A stretch of 64,000 bases of DNA from Sphingobium baderi (GTDB lineage Bacteria; Pseudomonadota; Alphaproteobacteria; Sphingomonadales; Sphingomonadaceae), in assembly GCF_001456115.1 (NCBI RefSeq), contig NZ_CP013264.1, positions 2,932,501 through 2,996,500 of the forward strand. The letters run 5' to 3'. How positions within the stretch are numbered: the first letter of the stretch is position 1; the number at the start of each line of letters is the position of its first letter. The translations under genes and the position numbers were made by a program. Positions 37,969 to 47,815 of the stretch are shown piece after piece. The notes under the pieces were generated by a model. It was given only the letters and a program-made list of their open reading frames with translations, did not search any database and was not told the DNA's origin.

Positions 37969-39015
37969 TCAAGCCAGCGCCGCGAGAACCGCGTCGCCCA
38001 TCTCCACCGTGCTCATCGTTCCGCCCAGATCGGGGCTGCGCGCCCCGCCGGCCAGAGCCTTCGCCACTGCCGCCTCGATCCGGTCGGCCTCGGCATTCAG
38101 CCCCAGCGAATAGCGCAGCATCATCGCGGCGGACAGGACCGTCGCCAACGGATTGGCCTTGCCCTGCCCGGCAATGTCCGGCGCGGAGCCGTGGATCGGC
38201 TCATACAGCCCCTGCCCGCTGCCATTCAGCGTCGCGGAAGCCAGCATCCCGATGGACCCCACGCACATGCTCGCCTGATCCGAAAGAATGTCGCCAAACA
38301 GATTGCCGGTCACGATCACGTCGAACTGGCCTGGATCGCGCACCAGCTGCATCGCGGCATTGTCGACATACATATGGCTCAGCGCCACGTCGGGATAGTC
38401 CGCCGAAACCTCGATCACCACGTCGCGCCAGAGCTGGCTCGTCTCCAGCACATTGGCCTTGTCCACCGAGCACAGCTTGCCCCGCCGCGCCCGCGCAGCC
38501 TGGAACCCGCTATGGGCGATCCGGCGCACCTCGGCCTCATTATAGGACATGATGTCATAGCCTTCGCGCAGCCCGTCGGCCGTCTTGCGAAAGCCCTTTT
38601 CCCCGAAATAGACGTCGCCATTCGTCTCCCGCACGATCAGCAGGTCGATGGCGCCCGCCACTTCGGGTTTCAACGCGGATTCACCCGCCAGCTCAGGAAA
38701 GACCTTCGCCGGACGCAGATTGGAAAACAGCCCCAATTCCTTGCGAAGTCCAAGGATCGCCTGCTCCGGCCGCAAATGCCGCTCCAGCGAGTCGCAGCTC
38801 GGATCGCCGACCGCGCCGAACAGGATCGCATCCGCCCGCTTCGCCAGCTCCAGCGTCTCCGGCGGCAGCGGATGCCCGGCGGCCTTGTACGCAGCCCCGC
38901 CGACCAGCCCTTCCTCATAGGTCATGCCCTCGATCGCCAGCGCATCCAGCACGCGCTTTGCCTGCGCGACGATTTCCGGGCCGATACCGTCTCCGGGGAA
39001 CAGGGCGATCAACAT
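37969..39015 (-). CDS. leuB: 3-isopropylmalate dehydrogenase
   Basis: 348-residue isocitrate/isopropylmalate dehydrogenase family enzyme of leucine biosynthesis. The N-terminus [20 protein letters not shown], the arginine cluster in [19 protein letters not shown], the active-site [14 protein letters not shown] and [30 protein letters not shown], and the NAD-binding [18 protein letters not shown] are all present. ATG at 39015 begins the conserved strand; longer upstream frames add unrelated residues. Confidence 0.96.
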   Translation of the reverse strand: MLIALFPGDGIGPEIVAQAKRVLDALAIEGMTYEEGLVGGAAYKAAGHPLPPETLELAKRADAILFGAVGDPSCDSLERHLRPEQAILGLRKELGLFSNLRPAKVFPELAGESALKPEVAGAIDLLIVRETNGDVYFGEKGFRKTADGLREGYDIMSYNEAEVRRIAHSGFQAARARRGKLCSVDKANVLETSQLWRDVVIEVSADYPDVALSHMYVDNAAMQLVRDPGQFDVIVTGNLFGDILSDQASMCVGSIGMLASATLNGSGQGLYEPIHGSAPDIAGQGKANPLATVLSAAMMLRYSLGLNAEADRIEAAVAKALAGGARSPDLGGTMSTVEMGDAVLAALA

Positions 39016-39067
39016 GGGCACAACTCCTGAACTTTTTGTCGCCGCCGCCATATGAAGCCGCCGCCGG

Positions 39068-39802
39068 TTACGCAACCGCCCTTTTGAGCCTGTCGACCAG
39101 CCTTTCCCGCGCGGCCAGCACATCGGCGCGCCGCTCCGTCAACACCGATCGTTCCAGGAAAAAGCCGGTCAGCCGCAGCCCGTCCAATATCTCGGCCCAC
39201 TCCCCGCTGCCTCCTTCGATCAGGAAAGGCGGCAGCGGCAGCAATCTGTCCTCATAACCCATGGCCGCCGCCCGGCTCACCGCCGCGGCGCTCCGCGGGC
39301 TGACAAAGGCCAGATCCTCGCCACCGCCCGTCGCGGCGCAGCGCGTCAGGTCCAGCCCAAAGCCCAGTTCCGCCAGCATCAGCAATTCATACCGGATCAG
39401 CGCCACCGCCCATCCCCGCGCCGCCGGAGCCGCCTCCACCGCGCCCAGCACGCCGTCCAGAGCCTGATACAGCGCCGGATAGGGCGTCCCCTCCGGCAGG
39501 GCCGCCGCCGTCAGCGCGCAGGCCCAATCAATCGCGGCGGCCGCCAGCGGCTCCGCCAGCAAGGGCGCGCGGCTATGCGCCATCTCCACCGTCAAGCCTG
39601 CAAGCTGATCCTCCGTCCGCGCCCGGAACTCCGCCTTCACGGCATTGCCGGGCAACAGCACCGGGCGGATCGCCCGCGACCGCCCGCCTCGCACATAGCC
39701 CGCCATCAACCCGTGATCGGGCGTCAACAACCGCGCAATCGCCCCATGCTCCCCATGGGAACGCAAGGCGCAAACGATGGCAGAAGTGACAAGGGCGGGC
39801 AC
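39068..39802 (-). CDS. recO: DNA repair protein RecO
   Basis: 244-residue recombination mediator that works with RecF/RecR to load RecA on gapped DNA. An N-terminal OB-fold starts [23 protein letters not shown] and continues [12 protein letters not shown]. The C-terminal helical domain contains [12 protein letters not shown] and later [10 protein letters not shown]; the usual zinc-cysteine pattern is only partly kept (one visible Cys). The start is GTG at 39802, with GGGAGG three bases upstream. Confidence 0.9.
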   Translation of the reverse strand: MPALVTSAIVCALRSHGEHGAIARLLTPDHGLMAGYVRGGRSRAIRPVLLPGNAVKAEFRARTEDQLAGLTVEMAHSRAPLLAEPLAAAAIDWACALTAAALPEGTPYPALYQALDGVLGAVEAAPAARGWAVALIRYELLMLAELGFGLDLTRCAATGGGEDLAFVSPRSAAAVSRAAAMGYEDRLLPLPPFLIEGGSGEWAEILDGLRLTGFFLERSVLTERRADVLAARERLVDRLKRAVA

Positions 39803-39811
39803 AAGCCTCCC

Positions 39812-41380
<1,569 letters not shown>

Positions 41381-41408
41381 TCAGCGGCGCGGACAATAGG
41401 GATTTATC

Positions 41409-41434
41409 GCACAATATATGTGCGTAATATGCAC
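41409..41434. promoter_or_regulatory. Overlapping palindromes in LysR / CoA-transferase intergenic region
   Basis: GCACA-N5-TGTGC at 41409-41423 and GTGC-N7-GCAC at 41420-41434 overlap and sit three bases before the LysR start codon. They fit a LysR-type autoregulatory operator (inverted repeats in an AT-rich core) and would control the divergent CoA-transferase promoter as well. Confidence 0.5.
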
Positions 41435-41436
41435 AT

Positions 41437-42318
41437 ATGTCAGACCTCCTGCTCTCCATCCGAACATTCGTCCGTCTTTGCGAGCGGCCCAGCTTTTCCC
41501 GCGTCGCGCAGGAAATGCACGCCAGCCATACCACAATCGCGCGCCGCCTGGATCAGGTGGAATCGCATTTCGGCGCCATCCTCTTCCATCGCACCACGCG
41601 CCGCCTGATCCCGACGCCCGATGCCGACCGCCTGCTGCCCCACGCCCGCGCCATGCTCGACGCGCTCGAAGGGGCGGAGGAGGATTTCGGCCCCGCGCGC
41701 GACCAGCCGCGCGGCACGGTGCGGATCGGCGTCACCACCGCGCTCGGCCTGTATTATGTCGAAAGGCTGGGCGAACTGATGCAGCGTCACCCCGCCCTCC
41801 GCATCGACCTTGCCATGACCGATTGGCAGCGCGACATGGTGGAGGATCGCCTCGATCTCGCCCTGCGCGTCGGTCCCATCGCCAGCGACCTGCTGGTCGC
41901 GCATCCTTTGGGCAGCCTGCCGCGTCTGCTCGTCGCCCATCCCGCTTATCTCGCCCGGCACGGCGCGCCGCGCTCGGCCGAAGATCTCGCCGCGCATCAG
42001 TGCATCGCCTATGCCTATGGCGACACGCCCGCGCGCTGGACCATCGACGGCCACGAACGGATCGTGGGCGGCGCCTTCCGCAGCGACGGCAGCGAAGCGG
42101 TCCATCGCGCCACCCTCAGCGGCCTTGGCATCGCTCTCCTCCCCGCCATCCGCGTGGCCGGCGACATCGCCGCCGGACGCCTGACCGCGGTGCTACCGGC
42201 CAGCCACATCGCGCCGCTCGACATTTTCGCCGTGCATCCCGCGCACAAGCGCCTGCCTCCGCGTGCCCGCGTCCTGCTCGATTTCCTGAAAGCCCATTTT
42301 CCCGGCCCGGCGACATGA
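41437..42318 (+). CDS. LysR-type transcriptional regulator
   Basis: 293-residue LysR regulator with N-terminal helix-turn-helix PSFSRVAQEMHASHTTIARRLDQVESHFG followed by LFHRTTRRLIPTPDADRLL, and a periplasmic-binding-protein-like effector domain from about residue 88 (GTVRIGVTTALGLYYVERL). It belongs to the CrgA/YafC-like group by its N-terminus. It is divergent from the CoA-transferase gene and is the obvious candidate regulator of it and of itself. Confidence 0.92.
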   Translation: MSDLLLSIRTFVRLCERPSFSRVAQEMHASHTTIARRLDQVESHFGAILFHRTTRRLIPTPDADRLLPHARAMLDALEGAEEDFGPARDQPRGTVRIGVTTALGLYYVERLGELMQRHPALRIDLAMTDWQRDMVEDRLDLALRVGPIASDLLVAHPLGSLPRLLVAHPAYLARHGAPRSAEDLAAHQCIAYAYGDTPARWTIDGHERIVGGAFRSDGSEAVHRATLSGLGIALLPAIRVAGDIAAGRLTAVLPASHIAPLDIFAVHPAHKRLPPRARVLLDFLKAHFPGPAT

Positions 42319-42389
42319 AAATCGGCCGCCGCCTGTAGGAAATCCCATGGTCCTACAGGCCATCGTCAAAACGCGTTCAGTTCTCCATC

Positions 42390-44306
42390 TCATTCATGGA
42401 AATAGTCATAAACCAGCCGCGCCACCACTTTCGAAACCCCCGGCGCGCGCTGCAAATCCTCCAGCGCCGCATCCTTCACCGCCCGCGCCGTGCCGAAGTG
42501 CATCAACAACGCCTTCTTCCGCGCCGGACCGATCCCCGGCACATCATCCAGCGAACTGGTGGTAATCGCCTTGCTCCGTTTCTGCCGGTGTGCCCCGATC
42601 GCGAAGCGGTGCGCCTCATCCCGTAATCGCTGAAGATAGAACAGCACCGGATGGTTGAGCGGAAAGGTCACCTCCCGCCCATCCGGCAGATGAAACACCT
42701 CCCGCCCTTCCCGGCCATGATGCGGCCCCTTGGCGATGCCGATCATGCAGACATCCTCGATGCCCATTTCCTCCAGCATCGCCCGCGCCGCCGACAACTG
42801 CCCCTTGCCCCCGTCGATCAGCACAAGGTCTGGCCATTCGCCGCCGTCGCGATCCGGGTCTTCCCGCTGCGCCCGGCCAAAGCGCCGCTCGAACACCTCC
42901 CGCATCATCGCAAAATCATCCCCGGGCGCTGTATCGGGATTCTTGATGTTGAACTTGCGATAGGCATTTTTACGGAACCCTTCCGGCCCCGCAACCACCA
43001 TCGCGCCCAATGCATGACTGCCCTGAATATGGCTGTTGTCGTAGATCTCGATCCGGTCCGGCGCCCCGTCCAACCCAAAGGCGTCAGCCATCTCGTCCAA
43101 TATCTTGGCCTGCGTCGTCGTCTCCGCCAGCCGTCGGTCCAACGCCTCTGTCGCGTTGCGTTGCGCCTGCTCGATCAGGCGGGTTCGCGATCCCCGCTGC
43201 GGCACTTCGATCCGCACCTTAGCGCCGATCCGTTCCGACAGCGCCTGCGCTATCAGTTCACACTCCGCCGGAGCACGATCCGTAAGGACCAATTTCGGCG
43301 GCGGCACCTCCTCATAAAACTGCGCCATGAAGCTCGCCAGCACCTCATCCTCCGCCACCTCAGCCGTGTGGACGGGGAAGAAGCTGCGATGTCCCCAATT
43401 CTGTCCGCCGCGAATGAAAAAAGCCTGGATGCACATCGCCCCGCCCTTCGTCGCCAGTGCGAAGATGTCGGCATCGCCCAATCCTTCGGCGTTGATCGCC
43501 TGACTTCCCTGGATGAAGGTCAACGCCTTCAGCCGATCCCGCAGCACGGCCGCCTGCTCGAAGTCCAGTGCTTCCGACGCCACCTGCATCGCCGCGCCCA
43601 GCTTACGCTGCACGGCCGTCGATTTGCCGCCTAGAAAGTCCTGCGCGTCCCGCACCAGTTCAACATAGTCCGTTTCATCGATCCGCCCGACGCAGGGCGC
43701 GGAACAACGGCGGATTTGATATAGCAGACATGGCCGCGATCGATTGGCGAAGAAACTGTCGCTGCAAGACCGCAGCAAGAAGAGCTTTTGCAAGGCATTG
43801 ATCGTCCGCGTCACCGACCCGGCACTGGCGAAAGGCCCATAATAACGCCCCTTATATTTCCGCGCGCCACGATGCTTCTGCACACGCGGAAAGGTATGGT
43901 CCTCTCGCAACAGGATGAAAGGAAAACTCTTATCGTCGCGCAGCAGCACATTATAGGGCGGCCGGAAGCGTTTGATGAGTTGCGCTTCCAGCAGCAATGC
44001 CTCCGCTTCGCTGTTGGTCGTGACGATCGTCATCGACCGGGTCTGCGCGACCATACGCTGCAGCCGCCGGGGCAGCCGATCAACTTGCGTATAATTGGCG
44101 ACGCGATTCTTTAACCCTCGCGCCTTGCCGACATACAGCACGTCTCCCCTCGCATCCTGCATCCGATAAACGCCGGGCCTTGCAGGCAAGGTCTTTAACG
44201 TATTGCGGATCGCTTCCACGCCGGCGTCAATATCGGGCTGGCTGCCCTTGACTGTAAAGGTCGCTTTGTCTTCGTGAAAACGGTCGGGAGATTGAGGATG
44301 CGACAT
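42390..44306 (-). CDS. uvrC: Excinuclease ABC subunit C
   Basis: 638-residue UvrC, the dual-incision nuclease of nucleotide excision repair. Domains in order: GIY-YIG-like (LPARPGVYRMQDARGDVLYVGKARGLKNRV, about 40-70), the Cys-rich loop (CLLYQIRRCSAPC), the UVR motif (DFEQAAVLRDRLKAL), the RNase H-like C-terminal nuclease (IEIYDNSHIQG and VLIDGGKGQLSAA) and helix-hairpin-helix (DDVPGIGPARKKALLMHFG). Length is normal. Confidence 0.96.
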   Translation of the reverse strand: MSHPQSPDRFHEDKATFTVKGSQPDIDAGVEAIRNTLKTLPARPGVYRMQDARGDVLYVGKARGLKNRVANYTQVDRLPRRLQRMVAQTRSMTIVTTNSEAEALLLEAQLIKRFRPPYNVLLRDDKSFPFILLREDHTFPRVQKHRGARKYKGRYYGPFASAGSVTRTINALQKLFLLRSCSDSFFANRSRPCLLYQIRRCSAPCVGRIDETDYVELVRDAQDFLGGKSTAVQRKLGAAMQVASEALDFEQAAVLRDRLKALTFIQGSQAINAEGLGDADIFALATKGGAMCIQAFFIRGGQNWGHRSFFPVHTAEVAEDEVLASFMAQFYEEVPPPKLVLTDRAPAECELIAQALSERIGAKVRIEVPQRGSRTRLIEQAQRNATEALDRRLAETTTQAKILDEMADAFGLDGAPDRIEIYDNSHIQGSHALGAMVVAGPEGFRKNAYRKFNIKNPDTAPGDDFAMMREVFERRFGRAQREDPDRDGGEWPDLVLIDGGKGQLSAARAMLEEMGIEDVCMIGIAKGPHHGREGREVFHLPDGREVTFPLNHPVLFYLQRLRDEAHRFAIGAHRQKRSKAITTSSLDDVPGIGPARKKALLMHFGTARAVKDAALEDLQRAPGVSKVVARLVYDYFHE

Positions 44307-44378
44307 AGTGCTGAGATAGCGAGAGCAGCACAGATCGCAATGGTGTCATCCCACGATAACGAGGCAGACCCATGAAAC

Positions 44379-44413
44379 GGAAAGGGCCGGCACGACCAGC
44401 GCCAGCCCTTTCC
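44379..44413 (-). terminator. Hairpin downstream of the F0 operon
   Basis: GGAAAGGGC at 44379-44387 pairs perfectly with GCCCTTTCC at 44405-44413, with an additional GGC/GCC inside. It lies just after the last F0 gene on the minus strand and upstream of uvrC. The T-tract on the minus strand is weak (GTTTCAT), so termination may be partial. Confidence 0.5.
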
Positions 44414-44434
44414 TTTCGTCCCGAATATGCCCGA

Positions 44435-45046
44435 TCAGGCTACGGGGCCAAGATCCTTGATGGCACCATCGACCAGCGTCTTATCGGCCTTCGCATCATG
44501 GCCTTGGGCAATGAGCGTCACCGCAGCACTTGTGGCGGCATTCACTGCCTTGACACGAATAGCTGCAATGGCAGAGCGTTCGGCCGCGCCGATCTTGTCC
44601 TCTGCCATTTTCTGACGACGCACGACCAGCGCAGCGGCGCTGACCTTCGCATCTTCCAGAAGCGTTTCAGCCTCATGTTCCGCAGATTTGCGCATGGCTT
44701 CGGCTTCACCAGCCGCCGAGGCCAGCTTCGCTTCATATTCCGCCTTCAACACCTCCGCTTCCGCACGGAGTTTGGATGCTTCCTCAAGCTGCGCCTTGAT
44801 TTGTGCAATACGGCCATCGAGAGCGCCGCCAATAAGGCTCGGTACCTTCTTCACCAGAAGAAGCACGATGAAGACCAGCATCGCCAGACTGACCCAAGCC
44901 GTCGCATCCATGCCGACTGCCTTGGGATCGGTATGAGGCGCGACGCCTTCATGTGCGACGGTGCCGACCGGCTCCATTCCCTCAGAATGAATAGCGTCAC
45001 CCAAATCAGGCGTTGTTTCGCTATGCTGTACTGCTGCCTCAGCCAT
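44435..45046 (-). CDS. atpF1: ATP synthase F0 subunit b
   Basis: 203-residue F0 stator subunit. A poorly conserved N-terminus of about 48 residues precedes one membrane span (TAWVSLAMLVFIVLLLVKKV) and a long Ala/Glu/Lys-rich helix (IGGALDGRIAQIKAQLEEASKLRAEAE) that forms the peripheral stalk. It overlaps the b' gene by eight bases. Alphaproteobacteria typically carry paired b and b' genes, as here; the F1 genes are not in this window. Confidence 0.92.
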   Translation of the reverse strand: MAEAAVQHSETTPDLGDAIHSEGMEPVGTVAHEGVAPHTDPKAVGMDATAWVSLAMLVFIVLLLVKKVPSLIGGALDGRIAQIKAQLEEASKLRAEAEVLKAEYEAKLASAAGEAEAMRKSAEHEAETLLEDAKVSAAALVVRRQKMAEDKIGAAERSAIAAIRVKAVNAATSAAVTLIAQGHDAKADKTLVDGAIKDLGPVA

Positions 45047-45533
45047 GGGCCAGTGCTGCCTTTACTGCGTTACGGGCCGCATCTTCCGACGCATCGACGC
45101 CGGAAATGCGAGCCACCATGTCACGCGCCGCGTCGGCGGCAACGGTTTCAATCTGTTCCATGGCTGCATGGGATGCAGCCTGGATGCGAGCCTCCGCGGT
45201 GCTGATGAGATTTGCGACTTCAGCATCGGCGGCGGCCAGCTTCCGTTCGGAATCCCTGGCGGCTTCCGCTTTGGCCTTTGCCAGCACGGCCTGAGCAGCA
45301 GCGCGGCTTTCAGCATCGCGGATGCGATAATCTGCCTCTGCTTCGTCAGCACGGGCAAAAGCGGCCTTTGCAGCGTCCAGGTCGCCGGAGATCTTCACGT
45401 CACGCGCATCCGCCGTGCCCTGCACTTTTGGAACCATGCCAAGGCCGATAACGAAGAAGACAAAGCCGAACGTCAACAGCAGCCAGAATATCTGGGATGA
45501 ATAGGTTTCGGCGATTTGCGCGATTTGAGGCAT
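45039..45533 (-). CDS. atpF2: ATP synthase F0 subunit b'
   Basis: 164-residue b'-type stator subunit. The N-terminus MPQIAQIAETYSSQIFWLLL is typical of alphaproteobacterial b', with a single membrane span (IFWLLLTFGFVFFVIGLGMV) and an Ala-rich coiled-coil stalk. It follows atpE and overlaps the downstream b gene, which pairs with it as a heterodimer. Confidence 0.92.
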   Translation of the reverse strand: MPQIAQIAETYSSQIFWLLLTFGFVFFVIGLGMVPKVQGTADARDVKISGDLDAAKAAFARADEAEADYRIRDAESRAAAQAVLAKAKAEAARDSERKLAAADAEVANLISTAEARIQAASHAAMEQIETVAADAARDMVARISGVDASEDAARNAVKAALAHG

Positions 45534-45620
45534 TTCGAATCCGTCCGATCAGGCGCGGTCAATTCAAGGCGCGGGCGAAGATGGCTACATTGGCCTCTCC
45601 GCCCGCATCCCAAGCGGTTG

Positions 45621-45848
45621 TCAGGCCACGAACACCAGGATCATGGCGATAACGAACGCCAGCAGACCCAAAAGTTCGGCTGCAGCGAAACCGATGAACA
45701 GGCGGCCCTGCTGACCGTCAGCGGCGCCGGGATTGCGTAGCGCGCCTTCGAGGAACGAGGCGAAAACATTGCCCACACCGAGCGAGGCAAGGCCCGCACC
45801 GATAGCGGCCAAACCAGCACCGAGCAGCTTCGCGGCTTCTGCGTCCAT
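45621..45848 (-). CDS. atpE: ATP synthase F0 subunit c
   Basis: 75-residue rotor-ring proteolipid with two hydrophobic helices joined by a polar loop (RNPGAADGQQGRL). The proton-binding acidic residue is the glutamate in IGFAAAELLGLLAFVIAM in helix 2, as in most alphaproteobacteria. The first helix has the glycine-rich packing motif GAGLAAIGAGLASLGVG. It sits between atpB and the b' gene. Confidence 0.95.
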   Translation of the reverse strand: MDAEAAKLLGAGLAAIGAGLASLGVGNVFASFLEGALRNPGAADGQQGRLFIGFAAAELLGLLAFVIAMILVFVA

Positions 45849-45900
45849 GTTGTAAACTCCTTTTCTAAACTCTTTTAAGCGTTGAACAAATTCCGAAAAA

Positions 45901-46686
45901 TCAGTGCAGATTCTCAGCGTCGTTGATGTAGACCGAGGTCAACAGCGCGAACACATAGGCTTGGATGACCGCCACCAGCACTTCCAGCGCACTGATGCCG
46001 ATCATCAGCACGAAACTCGCCGACCCAACGGTCAGGCCGTAGCCGATCCCCGCGTTCGAGCTGTTGATTACGAACCCCGCCAGAACCTTCAGCAGAACGT
46101 GACCCGCCGTCATCGCGACGAACAGTCGCAGCCCCAGGCTGAACGGGCGAACCATGAAGGAAACTAGTTCAATCGGGAAGATGACCGGGATCATCGGCAG
46201 CGGCGTGCCGTGCGGCACGAACAGCGAGAAGAAGTGCAGGCCATGCTTCCAGAAGCCGACGATCAGGACGATCGAGAAGCTGAGGATCGCCAGCACGCCG
46301 GTCGCGGTGAAATGGCTGGTGAAGGTAAAGGGGTGCAGGCCGAGCAGGCCCAGAGGCAGCAGGCCGAGCAGGTTCGCCAGCAGGATGAACATGAACAGCG
46401 AGAAGACATAGGGAATATACTTCTTGCCGCCCTCGCCCACATTGGCGACCAACAGGCTCTTGATGAAGCCGGTCATATATTCGACCGCCATCTGCCAGCG
46501 GCCGGGAACCAGTTCACGCTTCATGCCGCCGATGACGAAAATCCACAGCACCACAGCGGCGGCCACCATATAGAGCGCGCTGTTGGTGAAGGCGATGTTG
46601 AAACCGCCGATGGACAGGTGATCGGTCCCGAACAGCGGTTCGATTGCAAACTGGTGCATCGGATCGATTTTGCCGGATTCTGCCAC
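45901..46686 (-). CDS. atpB: ATP synthase F0 subunit a
   Basis: 261-residue polytopic subunit forming the proton half-channels. Conserved segments are the N-terminal DPMHQFAIEPLF, the essential arginine in PFSLGLRLFVAMTAGHVLL, and the C-terminal LEVLVAVIQAYVFALLTSVYI. The start is GTG at 46686 (first residues AESGKIDPM), because AGGGG lies six bases upstream; a longer in-frame extension through 46857 overlaps atpI and is not needed. Confidence 0.95.
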   Translation of the reverse strand: MAESGKIDPMHQFAIEPLFGTDHLSIGGFNIAFTNSALYMVAAAVVLWIFVIGGMKRELVPGRWQMAVEYMTGFIKSLLVANVGEGGKKYIPYVFSLFMFILLANLLGLLPLGLLGLHPFTFTSHFTATGVLAILSFSIVLIVGFWKHGLHFFSLFVPHGTPLPMIPVIFPIELVSFMVRPFSLGLRLFVAMTAGHVLLKVLAGFVINSSNAGIGYGLTVGSASFVLMIGISALEVLVAVIQAYVFALLTSVYINDAENLH

Positions 46687-46733
46687 TTTGACCCCTGCGT
46701 ACCTTGCCTTCAAACTAAGACAAAAGCGTCCCT

Positions 46734-47057
46734 TTATTGATCGGAACGCTTCGTCGTCGTCAATCTGATGATATTCCTGAACGCCACCACGATCCCAAGA
46801 CCGAGAAACACGAGCAGGAGCCATGGGGACGTATTGAACAGCCAGTCGAGAACCCAACCGATCAATGCGCCGCCGACAAGACCCCCAATCAGCTCTGCGA
46901 GAACCCTATTGCCCAGCCGAGACCCATCATCAGGCCGCTGTTCAACTGTCCCCTGTCTGACCTTTTCGGCATGTTCAGCCCGCGCGATCCGCTCCTCCAA
47001 CGAAGTGATCCGCGCGTCCTCCCCCGCCGGGTCCTGCCCAGGTGTATCCGCAGCCAT
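46734..47057 (-). CDS. atpI: ATP synthase protein I (AtpI-like)
   Basis: 107-residue membrane protein, first gene of the F0 operon. An N-terminal charged region (ITSLEERIARAEHAEKV) precedes two hydrophobic helices: LAELIGGLVGGALIGWVLDWLF and WLLLVFLGLGIVVAFRNI. This is the pattern of alphaproteobacterial AtpI, thought to assist c-ring assembly and Mg2+ handling. It lies 48 bases upstream of atpB. Confidence 0.88.
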   Translation of the reverse strand: MAADTPGQDPAGEDARITSLEERIARAEHAEKVRQGTVEQRPDDGSRLGNRVLAELIGGLVGGALIGWVLDWLFNTSPWLLLVFLGLGIVVAFRNIIRLTTTKRSDQ

Positions 47058-47228
47058 GGCCTCTCCCTTCGTTCAGACCGAACTCATGAATGAGGCAATG
47101 AAGCGTGCGACTGCACCCGTCAAGGCGCGGTCCGTTTAGAAAGGCGTTTCGGGATAGTCAACCGTGCATGGGAAGGAGATGTCGTTCCCCATGCCGCGCA
47201 AGGAAATATCGCGCGGTATAGGGCGGAA

Positions 47229-47630
47229 TCAATTTGCCGTGGCGCAATAGGACGGCAGCGCGATAGCACCTGCACCCTTGGTTTGCCACGCACCACCGCC
47301 GATGCGATAGGCCTGCCCCGGCTTCACCCGGCTGCTGAGCGTCTGGCAGCCGGTAGCGGCCGCCACATCCTGCACCGTGACGCCACGCTTCCCGGCTAAG
47401 TCGGTATAAGCCGCACGGCGCTTGATATTGATCGATTCGACCTCGGCCCGGACATCGGCGCTCACCGAACCGGCGATGCCTAGATAACCATCGGCCTGCT
47501 CGCCGACCGTTCCCGCCGTGATCGCCGAGGCGACAGCGCCGGACTGCGCGCGGGCAGGCATATTCATGGCAAGGCCCGTCGCCAATGCGACTACGGCCCC
47601 GGCGGCGATCATTGCAATCATGCGTGTCAT
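47229..47630 (-). CDS. ydbL: YdbL family protein (DUF1318)
   Basis: 133-residue periplasmic protein with a signal peptide (MIAMIAAGAVVALATGLAMN, ending PARAQ). The mature region has the DUF1318 core: GTVGEQADGYLGIAGSVSADVRAEVESINIKRRAAYTDLA then VTVQDVAAATGCQTL. YdbL is the periplasmic partner of the YdbH-YnbE intermembrane bridge in E. coli. It overlaps the ynbE stop by 4 bases and completes the operon. Confidence 0.88.
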   Translation of the reverse strand: MTRMIAMIAAGAVVALATGLAMNMPARAQSGAVASAITAGTVGEQADGYLGIAGSVSADVRAEVESINIKRRAAYTDLAGKRGVTVQDVAAATGCQTLSSRVKPGQAYRIGGGAWQTKGAGAIALPSYCATAN

Positions 47631-47815
47631 TGCGGGAACAACTCCGGATTATTCTGAATGAGATCCTGCGCGTCGCGTTGCAGTTTCACCACAACTTCCT
47701 GCTGAATCTTCACATTGAGATTGATCTCGATAGGCTTGTCGGGTGCCTTCACCTGAATGCAGCCCCCCAAGGCCAGGCTGGCGATACTCGCCGTTATGAT
47801 CGTCGCTTTTCTCAT
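47627..47815 (-). CDS. ynbE: YnbE-like outer-membrane lipoprotein
   Basis: 62-residue lipoprotein. The signal peptide ends in a lipobox (LALGGC), and the short mature part, CIQVKAPDKPIEINLNVKIQ, has the near-repeating beta strands of YnbE, which multimerises and caps the C-terminus of YdbH in the outer membrane. It overlaps ydbH and ydbL by four bases on each side, indicating strict translational coupling. Confidence 0.9.
   Translation of the reverse strand: MRKATIITASIASLALGGCIQVKAPDKPIEINLNVKIQQEVVVKLQRDAQDLIQNNPELFPQ

Noticed and set aside
46687..46857. Longer AtpB start
   Set aside because: It would overlap atpI; GTG at 46686 has a good ribosome site and gives the usual N-terminus.
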